Both the position numbers and the translations under genes were made by a program. From Bacteroidota bacterium (GTDB taxonomy: Bacteria; Bacteroidota; Bacteroidia; Bacteroidales; JAAUTT01), in the NCBI GenBank assembly GCA_020048915.1, contig JAIFLU010000098.1:1-48464 (forward strand): DNA of 48,464 nt. Direction: 5' to 3'. Shown one piece after another: positions 1 through 9,640 of the stretch (position 1 is the first letter of the stretch; the number at the start of each line of letters is the position of its first letter). The notes under the pieces are model-generated. The model did no database searches. It was not told where the DNA came from and saw nothing but the letters and a program-made list of their open reading frames with translations.

Positions 1-3000
1 GCAAACTACCGGGCGGCTTTGCGTTCGGTACAATACGAAAATACCAATACCTCCAACCCTTCCACAGCGGAACGCACTGTTACATTTCTGGCGAACGATG
101 GCACGGCGAATTCTAATCCTGTATCGCGGAATATATCAATAATAAACAATAATGCTGCTCCTGTTTTATCAGCACTGGAAGAATCGGCTCTCAGTTATAA
201 CGAAGGGACGGGGAAGGTTCCCTTAACCTCATCTTTATCGATTTCAGATGATGATAATACAACCATCCAATCGGCAACTGTAAGGATTTCTTCGGGTTTT
301 GTTAGTTCTGAAGATGTTTTATCTTTCACTTCAGCAAATGGAATAACCGCATCCTGGGATGGAAGCCAGGGAATTCTTCCTCTTTCGGGCTCAGCCACTG
401 TTGCCAATTATCAACTTGCTTTAAAAAATATTCAATACGAGAATACAAATACCACAAACCCTTCCAATACCACCAGAACGATTTCGTTTGTAGTTAATGA
501 CGGCACTTCTAACTCAAATACAGTTACACGGAACATTACGGTAAATTCTGTTAACTCTGCCCCTGTATTGAGTAGTATTGGAGCTTCGGCACTATCATAT
601 ACCGAAGGTTCAGGGAAAATTAATGTAACTACTACACTTTCTGTTACTGATAGCGATAACACCACTATCCAATCAGCAGAAGTAAGACTTTCTCAAGGAT
701 TTGAAAGCTCCGAAGACATTCTGACTTGCTCAAACAGCAATGGGATTGCTGTTTCATGGAATAGTTCCTTAGGCATTTTAAGCTTTTCGGGGGCATCAAC
801 TATAACTAATTACCGTGATGCCTTGCGAAATGTACAGTACGAGAATATAAATGCAACAAATCCCATTGCAGCATCCAGAGCTGTTTCTTTTGCCGTTAAT
901 GATGGGGGGTCGAATTCGAACACGCTTTCCAGAAACATAAACATTGTGCAGATTAATTCAGCACCTGTTGTCAATAGTATAGAAGGCACTCCTCTTTCGT
1001 ATAATGAAGGGGCAGGAAAAGTGTCCATTACCAATTCTATTGCTATTTCAGATTTAGACAATGTTAATTTACAATCGGCGACTATTCAAATTACGAGTGG
1101 TTATTCCAGTTCACAGGATGTTCTTTCTTTTACAACTGCAAATGGAATTGTAGCTGCTTGGAATAGTGCCAATGGAACTTTGTCACTCAGCGGAAATTCG
1201 ACACTATTGAGTTACCAGTCGGCGCTTAAAAATGTAATGTACGAGAATACAAACATCTCAAATCCATCCACTGCACAACGAACAATTTCGTTTAGGGTTT
1301 CCGACGGTACCGAAAATTCAAATTTAGTATCGCGAAACATAAACATTAACCATACGAATAATGCGCCGGTTCTGAGCAATATTGAAAGCTCCGCTCTTTC
1401 ATATTCCGATGGTTCCGGCAAAGTTTCCGTTACAAATTCAATATCGTTAGACGACAGCGATAATACAACAATTCAATCGGCAACCGTTTGGTTTACGTCT
1501 GGATATAAAAACACAGAAGATAATCTTTCTTTTGTAACAAGTAATGGAATAACAGCTTCGTGGAATGGCAGCACTGGAGCACTTTCGCTTTCAGGTTCAT
1601 CCTCAGAAACTAATTATCGAAATGCTTTACGAAATGTTAAGTACGAAAATTCAAATGGTATAAATCCATCTACTGAGATGCGAACTATATCATTTAGAGT
1701 TTCTGACGGAACAGATAATTCAAATACTGTCTTCAGAAATATTGCCATTCTGCATACGAATCATATACCGTCCCTTTCGGGTATTGAAGGATCGACACTT
1801 TCTTACAACGAAGGCTCTGGTGCAGTAAGCATAACCAATACTGTCCAGGCTAATGATCCCGATAACACAACTCTTCAATCGGCTACAATAAGGATTTCCG
1901 GCGGTTTTCAAAGCAGTGAAGATATGCTGTCTTACGGTTCAGGAAATGGGATTAACGCAGTTTGGGACGGTTCGCAAGGAATATTAGCACTTTCGGGCGA
2001 AGCTTTGGTAACAGTATACCAGACAGCCCTTAGAAATGTAAAATACGAAAATACCAATAATATTAACCCTTCTGTCACCACCAGAAATATTTCATATACC
2101 ATTTCTGATGGAACCGATAACTCGAATACTGTTAACCGAAATATTTCAATTATTCATACCAACAAAGCGCCTTCGCTTAACAGTATTGAAAGTACACCTC
2201 TTTTTTACAACGAAGGTTCAGGAACAGTATCCATAACATCCACCATTAATGTCTCTGATGCCGACCATGCCATTCTTCAATCGGCCATTGTAAGAATTAA
2301 TTCAGGCTATTTAAATTCTGAAGACCTACTAACATTCACTTCTGCTAGTGGCATTTCTGCTTCCTGGAATGATGCTCAAGGAGTTTTGACACTTTCCGGA
2401 TCATCATCGGTTGCTAATTATCAAACCGCCCTTCGTAATATAAAATACGAAAACACTAATACTACAAACCCTTCTACAACTGCCAGAAATATTACATTTG
2501 TCGTTTCTGATGGAACAAGCAGTTCGAATATATTAGCACGAAATATCACTATTAATCATACAAACAGAGTTCCTGTTTTAAGTAATTTGGAAACTGGTGT
2601 CTTACAATACAATGAAGGCTCCGGCAAAATTTCAGTTACCTCATCCGTTTCTGTAAACGACGCCGACCATGTTAATCTTCAATCGGCAATTATTAGGTTT
2701 ACCAGTGGCTATAGAAGTACCGAAGATATCTTATCGTTTACCAGTGCCCATGGCATTTCAGCTTCTTGGGACAATGTCAATGGAGTGTTAACATTAACCG
2801 GGGCATCAACTATTGCTCATTATCAAACAGCGCTTCGAAATGTATTTTATGAAAACATAAACAGTACAAACCCATCCGTTTCAACCCGTACCATATCATT
2901 TGCTGTATATGATGGTACAGAATTCTCGAATACCCAATCAAGAAATGTTTCCATTAACCACACTAACAGAGCACCCGTGCTCAGCAATATGGAAGGGACA

Positions 3001-6000
3001 TCCCTATCGTATTTAGAAGGTAGCAGTAAGGTTGTTGTGACATCAACTTTATCTATAACTGATCAGGATAATGTGAATCTGCAATCGGCCACAGTTAAAT
3101 TTAATACTGGCTTTGTTGCTTCGGAAGATGGATTGTTTTTTACTCCTGCAAACGGGATTACCTCAACATGGGATGGCTCTTTGGGTATTTTATCGTTGAC
3201 TGGAACAGCATCACTTGCCGATTATAGGCAGGCACTGCGAAATATTCGTTACGAAAACTCAAATAATACAAATCCTTCGGTAATCACTAGGACTATTTCT
3301 TTTGTGGTTTTCGATGGTATCGACTACTCCAATTCTCTCACACGAAACATTTCCGTTATTCATATAAACAGAGCACCTTTACTGGATAATATTGAGTCGT
3401 CATCTTTAATTTATAACGAAGGATCTGGTAAAATATCCATTACATCCTCCATTCTTGTTTCTGATGTTGACAATGCAAATATTAATGGCGCTTCTGTTGA
3501 ATTTACCAGTGGATTTAAAAGTTCTGAGGATGGTCTGTCTCTTATTTCTTCTAACGGTATTACCGGAATTTGGGATGGTTCTGCCGGAGTTCTTTCTATT
3601 TCCGGGAATGCTACTATTCCCCAGTACCAAACTGCTCTTCGAAATGTAAAATATGAAAATTCGAATGCTACCAACCCAAACACTGAAACAAGAGTTATCT
3701 CTTTTAATGTAAATGATGGGATTTTGACTTCGAATTCTATCAGTAGAAATATTACTATAAACCATACAAGTAGGGCTCCAGAGCTAAAAAATATTGAAAC
3801 TTCTACTCTTCCTTATAATACAAGTTCGGGGAAGATTATTATTACAGCCTTAATAAATGCGAGCGATTTAGATGACAATACCCTGGAATCGGCAATAGTA
3901 AAGATAACCAGTGGATATATTCCTTCGGAAGATGTTTTGTCTTTCGAACCATCTGACGGTATTACAGCTACCTGGGATGTAAATACAGGAACTCTGCAGC
4001 TTAATGGTATAGCCTCATTGGCGAACTATCAGAAAGCCTTGCGAAATATCAGGTACGAAAATAAGAATACCACCAATCCTAATTTAACAAACCGTAGTAT
4101 TGGTTTTACTGTGAATGATGGGAACCTATCGAGCATTCGGGTTGAGAGATTATTAGCTGTTAATGCACCTCCAACTGTTATTAATGTAAAAATTGAAGGA
4201 ACTCCTACTGTATGTAAAATACTTACAGGTAGTTATACATATTCGGACAAGGAAAATGATACTGAAAATATTACTTCATTTAGATGGTTAAGAGCATCGG
4301 ACATTAATGGCACAAAAACACCCATTTTAGGCGCCACAAGTAAAATCTACACATTAACCGATTCTGATCTGGGAAAACGAATTTTCTTTGAAGTAACACC
4401 TTCCTCCAAAACCGGTAGCAAACTTGGGTTACCTGTTATTAGCGATCCAACCCCTGCTATTATGGATTTATTTCCGGGAGTTACGATTACTGGAACAACA
4501 TCCATATGTGAAGGTACTAGCACCTATCTATCTCTTAATTTTACAGGTACCCCACCATTTAATTTTACCTATACTGATGGAAGTACCAACTTTAACTTAC
4601 TTAGCCCAAATTTCAATGCAGCAATTAAAGTTTCAAAAGGAGGAGTCTACAAAGGAGTAAGCCTAATGGATCAATTAGGCTGTGCTGTCTCTAATCTTCC
4701 ATCTGCTGCAACTATAACTGTTAAACCCAAACCAACTGTTGATATTATTGGCCTAAATAGTGCCTATAGTTTAAGAGGCAGTCCGGTAAGTCTTAAAGGG
4801 GCTCCAACCGGTGGTATATTTTCAGGGAATGGGGTCGATCCTTCTACCAATACCTTCTACCCTTCTTTGGCGGGGGTATTAAATTCTCCTCATGCTATTG
4901 TATATTTCTATCTTGATCCGCAAACAACCTGTGGCAACTCCGATACTGTAAAAGTTGAAATTGTTGATGCTAATGCCAGCATTGCAGGATTTCGTGCACA
5001 GGGCAAATACTGTAACTTTGACAGTCCGTTTAAAATTACTGGAACAAATATTGCCAATGCTATTGGGAGTTTTTCTATTTCGGGGGGGATTGGCCTTACC
5101 GACAACAAAAATAATTCTGCAGTTATTGACCCTGGCAAGTTGGAATCAGGTAACTACACAATTAGTTACACGTATTTTGATGAAGTTTACCAAACTATAT
5201 ATAAAAACTTTGCAATAGAGCATCTTGATGAAGCAATTATTTATGGATTTGCAGAATCGAGATATTGCAAAAACACTCCTTCTTTTAAAATCCATGGAAA
5301 CTATGCAAGCGGCATTTTTGAAGGGAGCGGTATAGTTTATTCGGGCAATGAATATTATTTCAATCCCGAAAATGCGCCTTCGGGAATTAATAAAATAAAA
5401 TATACTTATTCAACATCTTATGGATGCAAAGTCTACGATACTCTTCTGATTAAATTAAACCCTGTTACCCCAACAAAATTTTCTATTGAAAACAATTGCC
5501 TGAAAAATGACTCAACAATATTCAAAAACAAAACAATTCGGGCAGATTCTATTACCAGTTGGCACTGGAATTTTGGAGACGAAAACGCCTCCGAAACAGA
5601 AAATAACTCTGTACTTTTTGAACCTATGCATAAATATTCGAAACCGGGTGATTATACTATTGAACTTATTACGGAAAACCTCGCTAACTGCATCGATACA
5701 CTAAAGACAACAATTCATCTGGGAGACATACCGCGGGCAAATTTCCAGTGGGACAAAGAGTGCGTGGACAGCAGTGAGACTGTGCATATAACAAATTTAA
5801 GTTCCGGAATAGATGCGCTCCAGTCTTATGCATGGATTGTAACCGACTCCTCTCATAGAGAAACCTTAATGAACTCAAAAAACATAGTTCATTCCTTTAC
5901 TTCGAATCAAAAATATCAAATTCAATTAAAAGTAACATCTATGCATGGATGCACAGATAGTATTGCAAAAAACTATTATTTATCTAAAACTCATATTCTG

Positions 6001-7512
6001 AAGGACTCCTTGTATTTAAATGATTTCGAAAAACATGAAAAAGCTTGGCACATTGAACAACCTTATAAAAACAATTGGATATGGAGTACCCCTGAAGGTT
6101 CAGAAATCGCAGGAGCTCACTCCGGTAAGAAAGCAAATTTCACTCAGTTTCCTGAAAAAAGAAAATCCCAGCAATTAATAATAACTAGTCCTTGCTTTGA
6201 TTTTACTGGCATTAAGCGTCCATTTATCGAAATGTGGATAAACGGTAACAACTCAATAAATCGGGAAGGTGCTGTTCTTCAATATAACATAAACAGTTCG
6301 GGGAAATGGGAAACCGCCGGTAAAGTAGGTTCTGGAACAAACTGGTATAACGGTAGTGAAATTGTATCGAATCCGGGTTGGCAACCAACAGGATGGACCG
6401 GAAATACCAATGGTTGGATAAAAACGCGCAATAACCTCGATTCTCTGACGGAAAAGAAAAATGTCAAGTTCCGGATAGTATATGGCTCCGATAGTCTTGC
6501 AGAAAACCACAACGGTTTTTCATTCGACGATGTTCTGATTGGCGAAAGGAATAGAAATACCCTAATGGAACATTTTACAAATTTATCGAGCAATGCTGGA
6601 CTGGAATCGAACGAAGATTTGAATAAACTTTTGAAGCAAACAAGTAATAGCGTTATTGGGATGCAATATCATGCCTCTTTTCCTGGTAGCGATTCTCTCA
6701 ATGCCAATAACCCCTCTGATCCCGGTGCCCGTATTTTATATTACGGTATAGGAAATATTCCTATAAGTATTTTGAATGGAGGTACTAGCACTAACCTGGT
6801 GTTTAATTATGTTAATAAGAAACCTACCCTGCAGGATCTTATAAATCAATCGTTAGAAGATGCGAAATATGACATTGCTTTAAAAACCGAAAAAACAGCC
6901 AATAACCTCACTAGTAAAGTAACCATTGCGGCTTTAAGCAATCTTGTAAATCAAAATAATACACTTTATGTTGCTGTTGTTGAAGACATCCAAATTCAGG
7001 TGGAAGATTCGATACGCATCTTAAACAATGTTCTTAAAAAGCTTGTTCCCACTGCCGCAGGAACTTCTTTACCAAACACTTGGTATAAAGATCAGCAATA
7101 CGAACTAAATTTCAATTGGCAGTTTCATAAAGTCTATGACCCGAATAATATAAAACTTATTGCCTTTATTCAATCTGAAAATACAAAAGAAATATTGCAG
7201 GTAACAGCAAGCGCTCCGTCTTTTGGGCCATCCGTAAAACTAAGCGAAATTTTGAACCCGGGTTATCATGCGTCAATTTTCCCAAACCCAGCATCGGAGA
7301 TTGCCAGAATTGCTTTTTCGTCGCCATTGAATAAAAAATTAAAGATGGAATTAATAAACCGGCAAGGGCAAACTATATGTATTAAGAATATTCAGAAAGA
7401 TATAATGCTGTTCGAATTCTCGGTTGACAACCTGCCAAACGGTATTTATCTGGTGCGCCTTTTAGATACATCAGGAAATTACCAAACCTTAAAACTTTTG
7501 ATTAGCAAATAG
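1..7512 (+). CDS. Giant T9SS-exported repeat surface protein (5' partial)
   Basis: The frame is open from base 1, so the start lies outside the window; 2503 residues are visible. Residues about 51-1387 are ten tandem 134-residue repeats, each with an L-S-Y-N-E-G-S-G-K-like start, an A-T-V-x-(I/F)-x-S-G-(Y/F) core and an N-Y-x-x-A-L-R-N-V-x-Y-E-N end, resembling cadherin-like/CSPG repeats of Bacteroidota adhesins. Then follow an Ig-like segment (about 1388-1490), further beta-rich segments, a PKD domain (about 1821-1910, with W-x-F-G-D), a second PKD-like domain, a jelly-roll/MAM-like segment (about 2000-2180), an Omp28/thioredoxin-like segment (about 2183-2410), and a C-terminal type A sorting domain (about 2420-2503: F-P-N-P-A, G-I-Y-L-V-R-L). 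The family predicts export across the outer membrane by the type 9 system and surface anchoring. An adhesion or gliding role is inference. It converges with the next gene, 10 bases apart. Confidence 0.9.
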   Translation, partial: ANYRAALRSVQYENTNTSNPSTAERTVTFLANDGTANSNPVSRNISIINNNAAPVLSALEESALSYNEGTGKVPLTSSLSISDDDNTTIQSATVRISSGFVSSEDVLSFTSANGITASWDGSQGILPLSGSATVANYQLALKNIQYENTNTTNPSNTTRTISFVVNDGTSNSNTVTRNITVNSVNSAPVLSSIGASALSYTEGSGKINVTTTLSVTDSDNTTIQSAEVRLSQGFESSEDILTCSNSNGIAVSWNSSLGILSFSGASTITNYRDALRNVQYENINATNPIAASRAVSFAVNDGGSNSNTLSRNINIVQINSAPVVNSIEGTPLSYNEGAGKVSITNSIAISDLDNVNLQSATIQITSGYSSSQDVLSFTTANGIVAAWNSANGTLSLSGNSTLLSYQSALKNVMYENTNISNPSTAQRTISFRVSDGTENSNLVSRNININHTNNAPVLSNIESSALSYSDGSGKVSVTNSISLDDSDNTTIQSATVWFTSGYKNTEDNLSFVTSNGITASWNGSTGALSLSGSSSETNYRNALRNVKYENSNGINPSTEMRTISFRVSDGTDNSNTVFRNIAILHTNHIPSLSGIEGSTLSYNEGSGAVSITNTVQANDPDNTTLQSATIRISGGFQSSEDMLSYGSGNGINAVWDGSQGILALSGEALVTVYQTALRNVKYENTNNINPSVTTRNISYTISDGTDNSNTVNRNISIIHTNKAPSLNSIESTPLFYNEGSGTVSITSTINVSDADHAILQSAIVRINSGYLNSEDLLTFTSASGISASWNDAQGVLTLSGSSSVANYQTALRNIKYENTNTTNPSTTARNITFVVSDGTSSSNILARNITINHTNRVPVLSNLETGVLQYNEGSGKISVTSSVSVNDADHVNLQSAIIRFTSGYRSTEDILSFTSAHGISASWDNVNGVLTLTGASTIAHYQTALRNVFYENINSTNPSVSTRTISFAVYDGTEFSNTQSRNVSINHTNRAPVLSNMEGTSLSYLEGSSKVVVTSTLSITDQDNVNLQSATVKFNTGFVASEDGLFFTPANGITSTWDGSLGILSLTGTASLADYRQALRNIRYENSNNTNPSVITRTISFVVFDGIDYSNSLTRNISVIHINRAPLLDNIESSSLIYNEGSGKISITSSILVSDVDNANINGASVEFTSGFKSSEDGLSLISSNGITGIWDGSAGVLSISGNATIPQYQTALRNVKYENSNATNPNTETRVISFNVNDGILTSNSISRNITINHTSRAPELKNIETSTLPYNTSSGKIIITALINASDLDDNTLESAIVKITSGYIPSEDVLSFEPSDGITATWDVNTGTLQLNGIASLANYQKALRNIRYENKNTTNPNLTNRSIGFTVNDGNLSSIRVERLLAVNAPPTVINVKIEGTPTVCKILTGSYTYSDKENDTENITSFRWLRASDINGTKTPILGATSKIYTLTDSDLGKRIFFEVTPSSKTGSKLGLPVISDPTPAIMDLFPGVTITGTTSICEGTSTYLSLNFTGTPPFNFTYTDGSTNFNLLSPNFNAAIKVSKGGVYKGVSLMDQLGCAVSNLPSAATITVKPKPTVDIIGLNSAYSLRGSPVSLKGAPTGGIFSGNGVDPSTNTFYPSLAGVLNSPHAIVYFYLDPQTTCGNSDTVKVEIVDANASIAGFRAQGKYCNFDSPFKITGTNIANAIGSFSISGGIGLTDNKNNSAVIDPGKLESGNYTISYTYFDEVYQTIYKNFAIEHLDEAIIYGFAESRYCKNTPSFKIHGNYASGIFEGSGIVYSGNEYYFNPENAPSGINKIKYTYSTSYGCKVYDTLLIKLNPVTPTKFSIENNCLKNDSTIFKNKTIRADSITSWHWNFGDENASETENNSVLFEPMHKYSKPGDYTIELITENLANCIDTLKTTIHLGDIPRANFQWDKECVDSSETVHITNLSSGIDALQSYAWIVTDSSHRETLMNSKNIVHSFTSNQKYQIQLKVTSMHGCTDSIAKNYYLSKTHILKDSLYLNDFEKHEKAWHIEQPYKNNWIWSTPEGSEIAGAHSGKKANFTQFPEKRKSQQLIITSPCFDFTGIKRPFIEMWINGNNSINREGAVLQYNINSSGKWETAGKVGSGTNWYNGSEIVSNPGWQPTGWTGNTNGWIKTRNNLDSLTEKKNVKFRIVYGSDSLAENHNGFSFDDVLIGERNRNTLMEHFTNLSSNAGLESNEDLNKLLKQTSNSVIGMQYHASFPGSDSLNANNPSDPGARILYYGIGNIPISILNGGTSTNLVFNYVNKKPTLQDLINQSLEDAKYDIALKTEKTANNLTSKVTIAALSNLVNQNNTLYVAVVEDIQIQVEDSIRILNNVLKKLVPTAAGTSLPNTWYKDQQYELNFNWQFHKVYDPNNIKLIAFIQSENTKEILQVTASAPSFGPSVKLSEILNPGYHASIFPNPASEIARIAFSSPLNKKLKMELINRQGQTICIKNIQKDIMLFEFSVDNLPNGIYLVRLLDTSGNYQTLKLLISK
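151..4161 (+). repeat. Ten tandem coding repeats of 402 nt
   Basis: Equivalent codons (the N of the N-x-A-P-V-L start) fall at 151, 553, 955, 1357, 1759, 2161, 2563, 2965, 3367 and 3769, an exact 402-nt step with no insertion or deletion. The last unit is 393 nt. A further partial unit runs off the left edge. Copies differ clearly in DNA sequence, so this is an old array kept in register, not a recent amplification. Confidence 0.9.
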
Positions 7513-7522
7513 ACTTTTTTAT

Positions 7523-8167
7523 TCAAAATAACTGAATATCAACCTGATTAAAATTAGTAATACTGGTTTGCGAGACTTCGGAACTATCCATATTTATAGA
7601 ATTTACATGGTATATTTTGCCAGGATTAGCATTTTGCGCGGCTTTTAACCCTGAAATTGAGTCTTCAAAAATTACACACTCATGTATTGGTAATTCAAGA
7701 TTTCGGGCTGCTGCTAAAAAAATATCAGGACTTGGTTTCCCCTGAATTTTACCATTGTCATATACTATTTTCTCAATATTAAACCACCGGTTCAATTTAA
7801 ACTGATCTACAAAAAACTGAACATTTTCCCAACCTGAGGCAGTAGCAATGGTAAATACTATATTACGCCCGATTAAAAATTCAATGAAATCGATAGCACC
7901 CGGAGCTAATTCCATGCCTTTGCTAAGGCATATTTCCCTATAAATTTGTTCCTTTTCTTCGGTATAAGTACCCACTTCAACGGGAGTTAATTCTCTTTCG
8001 AACAGAAATTCGAAAATTGCTTTACTATTTTTACCATGAATAAAAACATCCTTTTCCGAATCAGAGAGTTTCTTATTGTTTTTTGCCAGAAAAATATCCC
8101 AGGCATTGTTGTGGTAGGCAGTATCCCAAAATAAGGTACCATTAAAATCGAAAATTACTCCTTTCAT
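7523..8167 (-). CDS. HAD-superfamily hydrolase, beta-phosphoglucomutase-like, with D-F-N-G-T motif
   Basis: A 214-residue HAD protein with an alpha-helical cap, of the beta-phosphoglucomutase/phosphatase type. Visible motifs are motif I D7-F-N9-G-T11, T-A-S-G in motif II, the K of G-K-P-S-P-D, and motif IV E-D-S-I-S-G-L-K-A-A. The second motif-I position is Asn where phosphatases and phosphomutases have Asp as general acid/base. The ATG at 8167 is preferred over an upstream non-ATG start at 8227, because AAAAGGAAAAG lies directly before it and the fold begins at M-K-G-V-I-F-D. It lies 94 bases downstream of the desaturase on the same strand and may share its transcript. The substrate is unknown. 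Confidence 0.8.
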   Translation of the reverse strand: MKGVIFDFNGTLFWDTAYHNNAWDIFLAKNNKKLSDSEKDVFIHGKNSKAIFEFLFERELTPVEVGTYTEEKEQIYREICLSKGMELAPGAIDFIEFLIGRNIVFTIATASGWENVQFFVDQFKLNRWFNIEKIVYDNGKIQGKPSPDIFLAAARNLELPIHECVIFEDSISGLKAAQNANPGKIYHVNSINMDSSEVSQTSITNFNQVDIQLF

Positions 8168-8261
8168 TCTTTTCCTTTTGAGATTTAATAAAAGTAAAAA
8201 GAATTTAGAAACATGGAATAAAGTCACTTCATTTTCGACAAAAGATTATTCTTTTTAGCAT

Positions 8262-9365
8262 TTAATTTTGATAAACAGGCGATCGGCCTAACGATCGAAG
8301 CATTTTAATATGGTTAATAATGGCAACCACAAAGTTTGGCTGACTGTGATAAGGGATTCCGTATTCCGCAGCAGTAGATTTTACAATCTTAGAAATGTTT
8401 TTATAATGAATATGGCAAACATTAGGGAACAAATGATGCTCAATCTGGTAGTTTAACCCGCCTATATACCAGGAGAAAATTCTGCTGCGAGGTGAAAAGT
8501 TTGCCGTGGTATGCAGTTGATGAATCGCCCAGTTGTTTTCCAAATTTCCTTGTTGATCGGGTAAAGGAAAATCAGAAGTAGGCATAATATGTGCCAGTTG
8601 AAAAATTGTTGTTAAAAGTAAACCGCAAACTGTCTGCATGGTTAAAAATGCCAGCACTGTTGCCCACCATGGAATATCTAAAACAAGGATCGGAATTACA
8701 AGAATGTAAGTAACATATATAATTTTTGATGCAATAAGTTCAAACATCAGCCAGCCATATTTATTTTTCTGAGACTGTAAGCGACCTGCTTTTTTATACC
8801 TGATTAACTGTGGAATATCCTTATAAGTAAACCAAAAAATCGTCATCAAACTATATAAAAACCAAGCATAAATATATTGATATTTATGAATACTCTTCCT
8901 TTTTTGATTTGGCGACAGCCGCAAAATAGATACGGTAGCTATATCTTCATCATGTCCGTCAACATTGGTATATGCATGATGGAGGACATTATGCTGAATT
9001 TTCCAGTTTGTAGCGCTTCCTCCTACCAAATTAATAAAATAACCAAGCATTTTATTCACAATCGGATACTTTGAATACGACCCGTGATTGGCATCGTGCA
9101 TAATAGATAGTCCTATTCCAGCCATACCAAAGCCCATAATAAACCATAATAAAAAAACTACAAACAAACTGCTTATATCCACCTTCAACAATAAAATATA
9201 CGGAGCCAGATAAATTAATAGCATTACAATAGTTTTAATTACCATCGAATAGTCTCCAAATTTGGAGATATTCTTAGTTGCAAAATACAAATTGACTTTT
9301 TTGCGGGCTTCTTCAAAAAAATCATTATTCATATCATTGGAGAAATTTATTCGTTGCGGTTTCAT
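8262..9365 (-). CDS. Membrane fatty-acid desaturase (acyl-CoA/front-end desaturase-like)
   Basis: A 367-residue integral membrane di-iron desaturase. The three histidine boxes are H90-D-A-N-H94, H125-N-V-L-H-H130 and, near the C-terminus, Q-I-E-H-H. Q replacing the first His of the third box is typical of front-end (delta-5/delta-6-like) desaturases; the cytochrome b5 domain fused to eukaryotic members is absent. Hydrophobic segments lie at about residues 43-60, 65-90 and two more pairs in the middle. The family uses O2 and an electron donor to place a double bond in an acyl chain, so its presence implies at least occasional oxygen exposure and a role in membrane fluidity (inference). The ATG at 9365 is chosen over a TTG two codons upstream. 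Confidence 0.85.
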   Translation of the reverse strand: MKPQRINFSNDMNNDFFEEARKKVNLYFATKNISKFGDYSMVIKTIVMLLIYLAPYILLLKVDISSLFVVFLLWFIMGFGMAGIGLSIMHDANHGSYSKYPIVNKMLGYFINLVGGSATNWKIQHNVLHHAYTNVDGHDEDIATVSILRLSPNQKRKSIHKYQYIYAWFLYSLMTIFWFTYKDIPQLIRYKKAGRLQSQKNKYGWLMFELIASKIIYVTYILVIPILVLDIPWWATVLAFLTMQTVCGLLLTTIFQLAHIMPTSDFPLPDQQGNLENNWAIHQLHTTANFSPRSRIFSWYIGGLNYQIEHHLFPNVCHIHYKNISKIVKSTAAEYGIPYHSQPNFVVAIINHIKMLRSLGRSPVYQN

Positions 9366-9640
9366 TATCAATTTCGTTCGATTTCTTAATAAACAAACTA
9401 TATGGGAAGTTGTTGCTCTAAAGAATTTTTTTTAAATTTTTAAAAAACATATCCAACAATTCATAAGGTATAAAACCTTATTCATAACAAATTAATATTC
9501 ATTTTGATAAGAAAATCATTCCTTTTAATCAAATTCTATTTTAAAATTTGATTTCTCAATTGGATTGATTAAATTTAATTAAACCAATAAACTCCTTTAA
9601 ATTTTCATGCTTCATCACACAAACGAAAATTATTAAAATT

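Noticed and set aside
3406..3765. 119-residue minus-strand ORF inside the repeat protein, with similar minus-strand ORFs in other repeats
   Set aside because: They are mirror frames of the repeated coding sequence, recur with each repeat, and resemble no family.
151..4161. Regularly spaced repeats that could suggest a repeat array of CRISPR type
   Set aside because: The units are 402 nt, coding and without spacers; they are protein repeats.
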